Below, piece by piece: positions 45,883 to 53,654 of a DNA stretch of 64,000 bases. The notes below the pieces were generated by a model. That model saw nothing but the letters and a program-made list of their open reading frames with translations. It was not told the DNA's origin and made no database searches. Each line of letters opens with the position of its first letter. The first letter of the stretch is position 1. A program made the position numbers and the translations under genes. Source of the stretch: Pseudomonas sp. MPC6 (GTDB lineage: Bacteria > Pseudomonadota > Gammaproteobacteria > Pseudomonadales > Pseudomonadaceae); assembly GCF_006094435.1 (NCBI RefSeq), contig NZ_CP034783.1, positions 4,863,001-4,927,000 of the forward strand, in the 5' to 3' direction.

Positions 45883-47094
45883 ATGATTGAAATTCCAGCC
45901 AACCCCCTGGCCTGGGTCCATGGCAGCGATGCCCCGGAAAAGACCGAGATCAACCTGGGCTTCATGGCCCTGAGCGACTGCGCTTCGGTGGTGGTCGCAG
46001 CCACCCAGGGATTCGCCCAACCCTATGGCCTGACCCTGAACCTCAAACGCCAGTCGTCGTGGGCCAATCTGCGGGACAAACTGGTCAGCGGCGAACTCGA
46101 CGCCGCTCACAGCCTGTACGGCTTGATGTATGCGGTTCACTTGGGGATAGGCGGAGTGGCTGCGACCGACATGGCCGTGTTGATGGGCCTGAACCAGAAC
46201 GGCCAGAGCATCAACCTGTCCCATGGCTTGCAGGCCCTTGGCGTGACCAGTCCTGAAGCACTGGAGCGGCACGTGCACCAAAGTCGCCCAAAACTCACCT
46301 TTGCCCAAACGTTTCCAACCGGCACCCACGCCATGTGGCTGTATTACTGGCTGGCCAGCCAGGGCATCCACCCGTTGCACGACGTCGACAGCGTCGTGGT
46401 GCCGCCGCCGCAAATGGTCGCGCACCTGCAAGCGGGACGCATCGACGGCTTTTGCGTCGGCGAACCCTGGTCCGCCAGTGCGGTGAAGCAGAATCTCGGT
46501 TTTACCATGGCGACGACGCAAACCATCTGGCCCGATCACCCGGAAAAAGTCCTCGGCTGCACCCGCACCTTCGTCGAGCAATACCCCAACACCGCACGGG
46601 CGCTGGTGATGGCGATCCTGGAGGCCAGCCGCTTCATCGAAGCCAGCACCGAGAATCGCCGCGGCACCGCCCAATTGCTCAGCGCGGCGCAATACCTGGA
46701 CGCGCCACTCGACTGCATCGAACCGCGCTTGCTCGGCGACTATGCCGATGGCCTCGGCAATCGCTGGCAGGACCCGCACGCTCTGCGCTTGCATGGCGCT
46801 GGCGAGGTCAACTTGCCTTACTTGTCCGACGGCATGTGGTTCATGACCCAGTTCCGCCGCTGGGGCCTGTTGCGCGACGATCCGGATTATCTCGCCGTGG
46901 CGCGTCAGGTGCAGCAACTAGACTTGTACCGAGAGGCCGCCACTGCAGTCGGGGTCGCCGTCGGCAGTCAGCCGATGCGCAGCAGCCAGTTGATCGACGG
47001 CAAGGTCTGGGACGGCTCGGACCCTGCCGGCTATGCCCGCAGCTTCAAGCTACATGCCATGAGCGACAGCTCACCGCTTTTCGCCAGCCGCTGA
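45883..47094 (+). CDS. nasS: Nitrate/nitrite sensor NasS (NrtA-like, cytosolic)
   Basis: 403 residues related to nitrate-binding proteins NrtA/CmpA (LGFMALSDCASVVVAATQGF, RDKLVSGELDAAHSLYGLMYA, TFPTGTHAMWLYYWLASQG, GRIDGFCVGEPW). No signal peptide, which separates NasS from the transport proteins: it is thought to hold NasT inactive in the cytoplasm until nitrate or nitrite binds. The start at MIEIPANPLAW is just after the leader terminator; a longer frame would read through the leader. Followed by nasT after 15 bp. Confidence 0.92.
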   Translation: MIEIPANPLAWVHGSDAPEKTEINLGFMALSDCASVVVAATQGFAQPYGLTLNLKRQSSWANLRDKLVSGELDAAHSLYGLMYAVHLGIGGVAATDMAVLMGLNQNGQSINLSHGLQALGVTSPEALERHVHQSRPKLTFAQTFPTGTHAMWLYYWLASQGIHPLHDVDSVVVPPPQMVAHLQAGRIDGFCVGEPWSASAVKQNLGFTMATTQTIWPDHPEKVLGCTRTFVEQYPNTARALVMAILEASRFIEASTENRRGTAQLLSAAQYLDAPLDCIEPRLLGDYADGLGNRWQDPHALRLHGAGEVNLPYLSDGMWFMTQFRRWGLLRDDPDYLAVARQVQQLDLYREAATAVGVAVGSQPMRSSQLIDGKVWDGSDPAGYARSFKLHAMSDSSPLFASR

Positions 47095-47109
47095 CAGGAG
47101 ACTGCAAAT

Positions 47110-47685
47110 ATGTTGCGAATCCTGCTGATCAACGACACCGCGAAGAAAGTCGGTCGCCTGAAAGCGGCCCTGACCGAAGCCGGGTTCGAAGTAATAGACG
47201 AATCAGGCCTGACCATCGACTTGCCCGCGCGCGTCGAAACGGTGCGTCCGGACGTGATCCTGATCGATACCGAGTCACCGAGCCGCGATGTCATGGAGCA
47301 AGTGGTGCTGGTGAGCCGCGATCAACCGCGGCCGATCGTGATGTTTACCGACGAGCATGACCCGGACGTGATGCGCCAGGCGATCAAGTCCGGGGTCAGT
47401 GCCTATATCGTCGAAGGCATTCACGCACAACGCTTGCAGCCGATTCTCGACGTCGCCATGGCGCGCTTTGAAAGTGACCAGGCCCTGCGTGCGCAACTGC
47501 ACGCCCGGGACCAGCAACTGGCCGAGCGCAAGCGCATCGAGCTGGCCAAGGGGTTGCTGATGAAGATGAAGGACTGCAACGAGGAACAGGCCTACACCCT
47601 GATGCGCCGCCAGGCGATGAGTCGCCAGCAGAAGCTGATTCAGGTGGCGGAGCAGATTATTGCGATGAGTGAGCTGCTGGGCTGA
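47110..47685 (+). CDS. nasT: ANTAR antiterminator response regulator NasT
   Basis: 191 residues. Receiver domain (MLRILLINDTAKKVGRLKAA, VILIDTESPSRDVMEQ with the Asp, IVMFTDEHD, SAYIVEG), then the ANTAR RNA-binding domain at ~125-185 (ERKRIELAKGLLMKMKDCNE, EQAYTLMRRQAMSRQQKLI). It binds two-hexaloop leader RNAs and prevents termination. Three such leaders are in this window. Released from NasS by nitrate/nitrite, per the known model. Confidence 0.95.
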   Translation: MLRILLINDTAKKVGRLKAALTEAGFEVIDESGLTIDLPARVETVRPDVILIDTESPSRDVMEQVVLVSRDQPRPIVMFTDEHDPDVMRQAIKSGVSAYIVEGIHAQRLQPILDVAMARFESDQALRAQLHARDQQLAERKRIELAKGLLMKMKDCNEEQAYTLMRRQAMSRQQKLIQVAEQIIAMSELLG

Positions 47686-47707
47686 AGGCTTATGGCGCCT
47701 GTCTGGG

Positions 47708-47797
47708 CGCCTTCGCGGGCAAGCCTCGCGCCTACAGATGGCGTCGAATTCAATAGGATGAACGACACAAATCCCGTAGGAGCGAGGCTTGCCCGCG
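47708..47797. repeat. REPIN
   Basis: CTTCGCGGGCAAGCCTCGCG and inverse GTAGGAGCGAGGCTTGCCCG, just upstream of the transporter's sigma-54 promoter. Confidence 0.85.
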
Positions 47798-47824
47798 AAC
47801 AGCAGCAACCCGACCTCAGAGTGT

Positions 47825-47840
47825 TGGCACAGATCTCGCT
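47825..47840 (+). promoter_or_regulatory. Sigma-54 promoter of the nitrate transporter gene
   Basis: TGGCACAGATCTCGCT: -24 box perfect, GC at the 12-bp distance, one change in the -12 TT. Confidence 0.7.
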
Positions 47841-47850
47841 AGGTAATCAC

Positions 47851-48041
47851 CACAGGTAACCAACGGCGGTTGCCCCACCTACGACAAAGACGTCGCTCAC
47901 CCCATTCGCTCCTGGCGAATCGGGTGGCGGCGTTTTTTTTGTTTTGGCCCCGCAGCCCGGGGCCGGTGGTGCGGCCGCATGCGGCGCCCCACTTGCAAGC
48001 TCATGACTCCTTCTCGAGACGACTAACAGCTGAGGTGCGCG
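47851..48041 (+). promoter_or_regulatory. NasT-type antitermination leader upstream of the nitrate transporter
   Basis: P1: GGTAACC-AACGGC-GGTTGCC (47855-47874, one G-U pair). P2: CGAC-AAAGAC-GTCG (47882-47895). Both hexaloops have A1 and G4. The terminator follows: CACCC-ATTCGC-N5-GCGAAT-GGGTG stem and T8 (to 47940). A long untranslated part then leads to the ATG. Confidence 0.85.
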
Positions 48042-49253
48042 ATGAATTCAAGCTTCTGGAAATCCGGCCATACCCCGACCCTGTTCGCGGCCTTCCTCTA
48101 TTTCGACCTGAGTTTCATGGTCTGGTACCTGCTCGGCCCGCTGGCGGTGCAGATCGCCGCCGACTTGCAATTGACCACCCAACAACGCGGGCTAGTGGTC
48201 GCCACGCCTATCCTGGCCGGGGCTATCCTGCGCTTTGTGATGGGCCTGCTGGCTGACCGCCTGTCGCCCAAGACCGCCGGCCTGATCGGCCAGGTGATCG
48301 TCATCAGCGCGCTGTTCGTCGCCTGGAAACACGGGATTCACAGTTATGAACAAGCGCTGCTGCTGGGCCTGTTCCTCGGCATGGCCGGCGCCTCCTTCGC
48401 CGTGGCACTGCCGCTGGCCTCGCAGTGGTACCCGCCGCAGCATCAAGGCAAAGCCATGGGCATCGCCGGCGCCGGCAACTCGGGCACCGTCCTCGCCGCC
48501 CTGATCGCCCCGGTGCTGGCCGCTTCGTTTGGCTGGAGCAACGTGTTCGGCTTCGCCCTGATTCCGTTGATCCTGACCATCATCACCTTTGCCTGGCTAG
48601 CCAAGAACGCCCCGGAACGGCCGAAAGCCAAGTCCGTGTCCGACTACTTCAAGGCCCTGGGCGACCGCGACAGCTGGTGGTTCATGTTCTTCTACAGCGT
48701 GACCTTCGGCGGCTTCATCGGCCTGGCCAGCGCCCTGCCCGGCTACTTCAACGACCAGTACGGCCTGAGCCCGGTGACCGCCGGTTATTACACTGCGGCC
48801 TGTGTGTTCGGTGGCAGCCTGATGCGTCCGTTGGGCGGCGCCCTGGCCGACCGTTTCGGCGGGATTCGCACACTGCTGGCGATGTACACCGTGGCCGTGA
48901 TCTGCATTGCGGCAGTAGGCTTCAATCTGCCGAGTTCCTACGCCGCCTTGGCGCTTTTCGTCTGCACCATGCTCGGCCTGGGTGCGGGTAATGGCGCGGT
49001 ATTCCAGCTGGTTCCGCAGCGCTTCCGTCGGGAAATCGGCGTGATGACCGGCTTGATCGGCATGGCCGGCGGTATCGGTGGCTTCGCGCTGGCGGCCGGC
49101 ATGGGTGCGATCAAGCAAAGCACCGGCAGCTATCAGCTGGCACTGTGGTTGTTCGCCAGCCTCGGGGTCCTTGCCTGGTTCGGCCTGCACGGGGTGAAAC
49201 GTCGCTGGAGAACCACCTGGGGTTCGGCGGCCGTCACCGCTGCACGGGTGTGA
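48042..49253 (+). CDS. nasA: NarK/NasA-type nitrate transporter (MFS)
   Basis: 403 residues, 12 hydrophobic segments. Nitrate/nitrite porter signatures: FLYFDLSFMVWYLLGPLAVQ (TM1), the Gly-rich GIAGAGNSGTVLAALIAP (TM5) and GMAGGIGGFALAAGMG (TM11). Short NarK-type protein that takes up nitrate. Ribosome site GAGGTG. Followed by the phosphatase/kinase gene after seven bases, so one transcript. Confidence 0.92.
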   Translation: MNSSFWKSGHTPTLFAAFLYFDLSFMVWYLLGPLAVQIAADLQLTTQQRGLVVATPILAGAILRFVMGLLADRLSPKTAGLIGQVIVISALFVAWKHGIHSYEQALLLGLFLGMAGASFAVALPLASQWYPPQHQGKAMGIAGAGNSGTVLAALIAPVLAASFGWSNVFGFALIPLILTIITFAWLAKNAPERPKAKSVSDYFKALGDRDSWWFMFFYSVTFGGFIGLASALPGYFNDQYGLSPVTAGYYTAACVFGGSLMRPLGGALADRFGGIRTLLAMYTVAVICIAAVGFNLPSSYAALALFVCTMLGLGAGNGAVFQLVPQRFRREIGVMTGLIGMAGGIGGFALAAGMGAIKQSTGSYQLALWLFASLGVLAWFGLHGVKRRWRTTWGSAAVTAARV

Positions 49254-49260
49254 GGGCGCA

Positions 49261-50934
49261 ATGAGCCTGCAATTGAGTTTCGCCGAAGCGAGCGCCATCG
49301 GCCCTCGCGAGGAGAACCAGGACGCCCTGCGCCTGGTCACTCCGACCCCGGCGCTGGCGGCGAGCAAAGGTTACCTGTTCGCCATCGCCGACGGCGTCAG
49401 CCAGTGCGCCGATGGCGGCCTGGCCGCCCGCTCGACCTTGCAGGCCCTGGCGCTGGACTACTACGCCACCCCGGAAACCTGGGGTGTCGCCCAGGCGCTG
49501 GATCGCTTGTTGCTGGCACAGAATCGCTGGTTGCAGGCCAACGGTGGAGGGCAACCCTTGCTCACCACCGTCAGCGCTTTGGTCGTGCGCGGCAGGCGCT
49601 TCACCCTGGCCCATGTCGGCGATTGCCGGGTCTATCGCTGGCACGCCGACGCGTTGCAACGGGTGAGCGAGGATCATGTCTGGGACCAGCCGGGCATGCA
49701 GCATGTACTCAAACGGGCGCTGGGGCTGGATCAGCACCTGGTGCTGGATTTTCTCGAGGGTGAATTGCGCGTCGACGAGAGCTTCGTGCTGCTCAGCGAT
49801 GGGATCTGGGCCGTGCTGGGCGATACCGCGATTGCGGCGATCCTGCGCGATCAGCCCGATCTGCAAAGCGCCGCGCAGACCCTGGTCAGCGCGGCGCATC
49901 TGGCCGGCAGCCAGGACAATGCCAGCGCCTTGCTGGTGCGGGTCGATGCCTTGGGTGAAACCAGCATCGGCGACGCCTTGATTCATTTGCGGCAATGGCC
50001 GCTGCCGCCCGCACTGAAACCGGGCCAGGCCTTCGAGGGCTGGCAGGTCGAAGGAATACTCGGGCAGAGCCAGCAATCGCTGCTGTATCGGGTTCGCGAC
50101 GGGCAACAACAGCCCTGGTTATTGAAAACCTTGCCCGGCGCATTGCGCGATGACCACCTGGCGGGGCAAGCGTTGCTGTCGGAGGAATGGTTTCTCAAAC
50201 GCGTCGCCGGACGGCACTTCCCTGAAGTCCACGCCGCCAGCCAGCGTCAGCATTTGTACTACGTGATGCGTGAATACTCGGGGACGACTCTGGCGCAACT
50301 GCAGGAAAAAGCCGGACCGCTGCCCTTGGCCCAATGGCTGGACCTGTCCGAACGCCTGCTGCGGGCGGTGGGCATGCTGCACCGACGGCAAATTTTCCAT
50401 CGCGATATCAAACCGGAGAACCTGCTGCTGGGGGACGACGGTGAGTTGCGCCTGCTGGACTTCGGCCTCGCCTACTGCCCCGGCCTGTCCGAAGACCAGC
50501 CCTCGACCCTGCCCGGAACGCCCAGTTACATCGCGCCGGAAGCCTTTGGCGGGGGCGCACCGACGCCGCAACAGGATCTGTATGCCGTGGGCGTGACCTT
50601 GTATTTCCTGCTCACCGGGCACTATCCCTATGGCGAAATCGAAGCGTTCCAGCGCCCGCGATTTGGCGTGCCGGTCAGTGCCAGCCGCTACCGACCCGAC
50701 CTGCCGGAATGGATTGCACAAAGCCTGGACCGCGGCGTTGCGGCGGATCCGGATCAGCGCTTTGAAACGGCGGAAGAATGGTTGCTGCTATTGGAACAGG
50801 GCGAGCGGCGCAGCCTGAGCGTGCGGCCCAGACCCTTGCTGGAGCGCGAGCCGCTGAAGGTCTGGCGGACCTTGGCGCTGGTGTCGTTGGTGGTGAATCT
50901 GGTGTTGTTGGTGTTGGTGTTCCACTGTTCCTGA
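49261..50934 (+). CDS. Bifunctional PP2C phosphatase / Ser-Thr protein kinase with membrane tail
   Basis: 557 residues. Residues ~1-235: PP2C phosphatase (GPREENQDAL, FAIADGVSQCADGGLA, LAHVGDCRVYRW, FVLLSDGIWAVLGD, GSQDNASALLV). Residues ~258-520: protein kinase (HRDIKPENLLL, LLDFGLAYCPG, GTPSYIAPEA). C-terminal TM segment (LALVSLVVNLVLLVLVF). In Pseudomonas this fusion stands between the nitrate transporter and nirB; its targets are unknown. Here it is the last intact gene before the nirB scar. Confidence 0.93.
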   Translation: MSLQLSFAEASAIGPREENQDALRLVTPTPALAASKGYLFAIADGVSQCADGGLAARSTLQALALDYYATPETWGVAQALDRLLLAQNRWLQANGGGQPLLTTVSALVVRGRRFTLAHVGDCRVYRWHADALQRVSEDHVWDQPGMQHVLKRALGLDQHLVLDFLEGELRVDESFVLLSDGIWAVLGDTAIAAILRDQPDLQSAAQTLVSAAHLAGSQDNASALLVRVDALGETSIGDALIHLRQWPLPPALKPGQAFEGWQVEGILGQSQQSLLYRVRDGQQQPWLLKTLPGALRDDHLAGQALLSEEWFLKRVAGRHFPEVHAASQRQHLYYVMREYSGTTLAQLQEKAGPLPLAQWLDLSERLLRAVGMLHRRQIFHRDIKPENLLLGDDGELRLLDFGLAYCPGLSEDQPSTLPGTPSYIAPEAFGGGAPTPQQDLYAVGVTLYFLLTGHYPYGEIEAFQRPRFGVPVSASRYRPDLPEWIAQSLDRGVAADPDQRFETAEEWLLLLEQGERRSLSVRPRPLLEREPLKVWRTLALVSLVVNLVLLVLVFHCS

Positions 50935-51065
50935 TGTCATCACGCCCCTCGCCACAGGCTTCATATGCCCCACGACCGAGCGACCCGCCTCGAATCGGTG
51001 CACAAACATTGAAGCTGATCCTGAATTCCCGCTCGAAGCCCGCTAATACCGCGCATTTCGCCACT

Positions 51066-51081
51066 TGGCACAACCACTGCA
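51066..51081 (+). promoter_or_regulatory. Sigma-54 promoter of the (truncated) nirB unit
   Basis: TGGCACAACCACTGCA: -24 box perfect, -12 box CTGCA with one change, GG to GC distance 12 bp. Confidence 0.75.
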
Positions 51082-51091
51082 TTACCTCTCT

Positions 51092-51269
51092 CAACTGACA
51101 TAAAGCCCAACCTTCAACGACGAAGGCTGCGCTGCCCGAGAGAACGGGATAAAGGACAAAGGCGTCCTCGCCAGGCAACTGGCGGGATGCCTTTTTTTGT
51201 TTGCGCAAAATTTGTCGAGCAAGACCTGAAAGCCCCGACGGGGCAGGTCGGAGCTCCCCGGAGAATCCG
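51092..51269 (+). promoter_or_regulatory. NasT-type antitermination leader upstream of truncated nirB
   Basis: P1: CCTTC-AACGAC-GAAGG (51111-51126). P2: AGGAC-AAAGGC-GTCCT (51153-51168). Hexaloops again with A1 and G4. Terminator: GGC...CGCCAG-GCAA-CTGGCG...GCC plus T7 (51161-51198). A further hairpin with GCCCC-GAC-GGGGC core (51223-51249) precedes the ribosome site GGAG. Confidence 0.88.
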
Positions 51270-51404
51270 ATGAAAAAGCTGAAACTGGTGATGATCGGCA
51301 ACGGCATAGCCGGGGTTCGCACCCTGGAAGCATGCGCCTTGAACCTGTGCAATTGCCTTGGAGCTGTTCGCCCACATTGCGGGCCATGTTCAACAGCACT
51401 CTGA
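51270..51404 (+). pseudogene. nirB: Truncated nitrite reductase large subunit gene
   Basis: The ORF begins MKKLKLVMIGNGIAGVRTLE, the FAD-binding N-terminus of NirB (normally ~850 residues). After codon 21 (51332) it turns into CALNLCNCLGAVRPHCGPCS and stops at 51404. nirD and the assimilatory nitrate reductase gene, which stand between nirB and cobA in other pseudomonads, are absent. Ribosome site, leader and promoter are intact, so a 44-residue peptide could be made. Interpreted as a large deletion with the junction near 51332. Confidence 0.82.
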
Positions 51405-51619
51405 GACCCTGTGACCGCTTTGGAGGCATTTTCCTGTGCGAGCCCTAACATCCAAACCGTAAACACTCCACGCGACCTATACGCGCCTCCAGCGCCGTCG
51501 CACAGGATCAGTAACTAGTGAATGAGAGAGATCAATGCCCGGGCTCAACGACAGCGCGGTATTTGGCCTGTGACGATCCCCGGCGAACCGTTCGCCGTCA
51601 ACCCGTGAGGAAAAACACT
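51405..51619 (+). other. Deletion scar between nirB remnant and cobA
   Basis: 215 bp. One frame is open up to a stop at 51605-51607 (ending RGIWPVTIPGEPFAVNP), 12 bases before cobA. This could be the tail of the deleted gene that once preceded cobA, but I do not recognise it. No insertion sequence ends or long repeats are visible. Confidence 0.45.
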
Positions 51620-52378
51620 ATGAGCGCAAAAGTCTGGCTGGTGGGTGCGGGTCCTGGCGACCCGGAATTGCTGACCCTGAAAGCGGTACGGGCACTGCGA
51701 GAAGCGGATGTGGTGCTGATCGATGATCTGGTCAATCCCGCGGTGCTGGAACATTGTCCCCAGGCGCGGATCATTCCCGTGGGCAAGCGCGGCGGCTGTC
51801 GCTCCACGCCCCAGGCGTTCATCCATCGCCTGATGCTGCGGTATGCCCGCCAGGGTAAATGCGTGGTGCGGCTCAAGGGTGGCGATCCGTGCATTTTTGG
51901 CCGGGGCGGTGAAGAGGCGCAGTGGTTACGCGAACGTGGCGTCGAGGCGGAGCTGGTCAATGGCATCACGGCCGGGCTTGCCGGTGCGACGCAGTGCGAT
52001 ATTCCGTTGACCCTGCGCGGCGTTGCGCGGGGCGTGACGCTGGTCACTGCCCATACCCAGGATGGCAGCAGCCTGAACTGGCAAGCCTTGGCCCAGGGCG
52101 GCACGACGCTGGTGATCTACATGGGGGTGGCGAAGCTGAGCGAGATCCGCGAGCAGCTGCTGGCCGGCGGCATGGCGGCGGATATGCCGGTGGCGATGAT
52201 TGAAAACGCGTCACTGCCGCATCAGCGGGAATGTCGGAGCGATCTGACGGCCATGGAGGGAGATGCCTGCGCCTTTGAGTTGAAGAGCCCGGCGATCCTG
52301 GTGATCGGTGCTGTGGCGGCGTGTGATGAGATGAAAAGAGCGGCAGCCCCTGCATCGGTTCGGCGTGCATCCTTGTAG
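51620..52378 (+). CDS. cobA: Uroporphyrinogen-III C-methyltransferase
   Basis: 252 residues of the SUMT family: VWLVGAGPGDPELLTLKAVR, ADVVLIDDLVNPAVL, VGKRGG, VRLKGGDPCIFGRGGEEA, PLTLRGVA and VIYMGV. Makes precorrin-2 from uroporphyrinogen III using SAM, for siroheme (the nitrite/sulfite reductase cofactor) or cobalamin. Start MSAKVWLVG at 51620 follows a GAGG site; 34 codons upstream in frame look non-coding. Formerly the last gene of the nirB unit; it must now rely on read-through or its own promoter. Confidence 0.94.
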   Translation: MSAKVWLVGAGPGDPELLTLKAVRALREADVVLIDDLVNPAVLEHCPQARIIPVGKRGGCRSTPQAFIHRLMLRYARQGKCVVRLKGGDPCIFGRGGEEAQWLRERGVEAELVNGITAGLAGATQCDIPLTLRGVARGVTLVTAHTQDGSSLNWQALAQGGTTLVIYMGVAKLSEIREQLLAGGMAADMPVAMIENASLPHQRECRSDLTAMEGDACAFELKSPAILVIGAVAACDEMKRAAAPASVRRASL

Positions 52379-52470
52379 GCGCTGTGGCGGCTTGGGGAGA
52401 TCAAAAGAGCGCCGCCCCCCCAAACCGCCAACCGCCAAACCAAGGTTGAAACCCCAAATCGCAGACAAAG

Positions 52471-52496
52471 AAAAGCCCGGCCGAAGCCGGGCTTTT
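52471..52496. terminator. Bidirectional terminator between cobA and oprF
   Basis: AAAAGCCCGGC-CGAA-GCCGGGCTTTT, a perfect inverted repeat at the 3' ends of two converging genes. Confidence 0.95.
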
Positions 52497-52512
52497 CAGA
52501 GCTGCGAGCTAA

Positions 52513-53547
52513 TTACTTAGCCTGAGCTTCAACCTGCGCTTCTACGCGACGGTTTACAGCACGGCCAGCTTCAGTAGCGTTGTCGGCAACTGGGCGGGAT
52601 TCGCCGTAGCCAACAGACTGAACGCGGGACGATTCAACACCGTACTGGTTGGTCAGAACTTGCTTAACGGCGTTTGCACGACGCTCGGACAGTTTCTGGT
52701 TGTAAGCGTCAGGACCGACGGAGTCAGTGTGACCTTCAACAGTGGTGCTGGTCGATGGGTACTGCTTCATGAAGTCAGCGAGGTTCTTGATGTCGCCGTA
52801 GCTGTTAGGCTTGACTACCGACTTGTCGAAGTCGAACTTCACGTCCAGCTCAACACGAACAACTTCAGCAACTGCCGGGCAGCCATCAGCGTCAACAGTT
52901 ACGTTGGCTGGGGTATCCGGGCACTTGTCAACGTTGTCGCACACGCCATCGTTGTCGCTGTCGGAGCAGACTTCAGCCGGAGCTGGAACTGGAGCAGCAG
53001 CAGGCTTGGAGCCGCCACCGAAGTTCACACCGATACCGACGCTTGGAGCCCACTCGGTGTCGCCCTGGTCGATGTTGTATTGAGCTTCAACGCCAGCACG
53101 GGCGTAGAAGTTCTCGGTGAAGTACAGCTTGGCACCGCCGCCAACGTTGGCGAAGGTGGAACGGTTGCGACCGTTCGAGCCGTTCTGATCAATGCTCTGA
53201 TCGGAGAAGCCAGCCGAGACGTACGGACGGACCATGTCGCCTGGGTTGTTGAAGTGGTACAGAGCGTCCAGAGCGGTGTTGGCGCCCTTGATGTTCTGGC
53301 CGGAATCAGAACGAACGTTGTGCACTTCGTCGTAAGCCAGACGCAGTTCAACGTCGTCGGTCAGGAAGTAACCTACGGAACCGCCGAACAGGTTGCCGTT
53401 GTTCTTGAAGTTACGAGCGCTGTCGAATTGTTCTTTCTTTGCGAAGCCTTCGATTTCAACTGCGCCTTGGCCTTGTGCCAGAGCGCCGAACGAAGTGGCG
53501 GCAATCAAAGAACCAATGGCCAAGCCCAAGGTGTTTTTCAGTTTCAT
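52513..53547 (-). CDS. oprF: Major outer membrane porin OprF
   Basis: 344 residues: signal peptide (KNTLGLAIGSLIAATSFGALA), N-terminal eight-stranded barrel (~25-180), a Pro/Ala hinge with a four-Cys loop (CSDSDNDGVCDNVDKCPDTP ... GCP) and a C-terminal OmpA domain (TVEGHTDSVGPDAYNQKLSE) that binds peptidoglycan. Links the outer membrane to the wall and acts as a slow porin. Codon use is strongly biased, as in highly expressed genes. sigX lies directly upstream and its product is known to drive oprF in part. Confidence 0.97.
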   Translation of the reverse strand: MKLKNTLGLAIGSLIAATSFGALAQGQGAVEIEGFAKKEQFDSARNFKNNGNLFGGSVGYFLTDDVELRLAYDEVHNVRSDSGQNIKGANTALDALYHFNNPGDMVRPYVSAGFSDQSIDQNGSNGRNRSTFANVGGGAKLYFTENFYARAGVEAQYNIDQGDTEWAPSVGIGVNFGGGSKPAAAPVPAPAEVCSDSDNDGVCDNVDKCPDTPANVTVDADGCPAVAEVVRVELDVKFDFDKSVVKPNSYGDIKNLADFMKQYPSTSTTVEGHTDSVGPDAYNQKLSERRANAVKQVLTNQYGVESSRVQSVGYGESRPVADNATEAGRAVNRRVEAQVEAQAK

Positions 53548-53654
53548 CCGTTAAATCCCCATCTGGTGATTGTGAAGCAGTCCCGCAAACCGGGGGACAA
53601 CTCGGCGGCAAGTCTATCAGAACTTGCCTACACGTAAGAGATATTTGCGCTGAA

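Noticed and set aside
45883..47094. Annotation as periplasmic nitrate-binding protein NrtA
   Set aside because: No signal peptide and direct coupling to nasT; fits NasS better.
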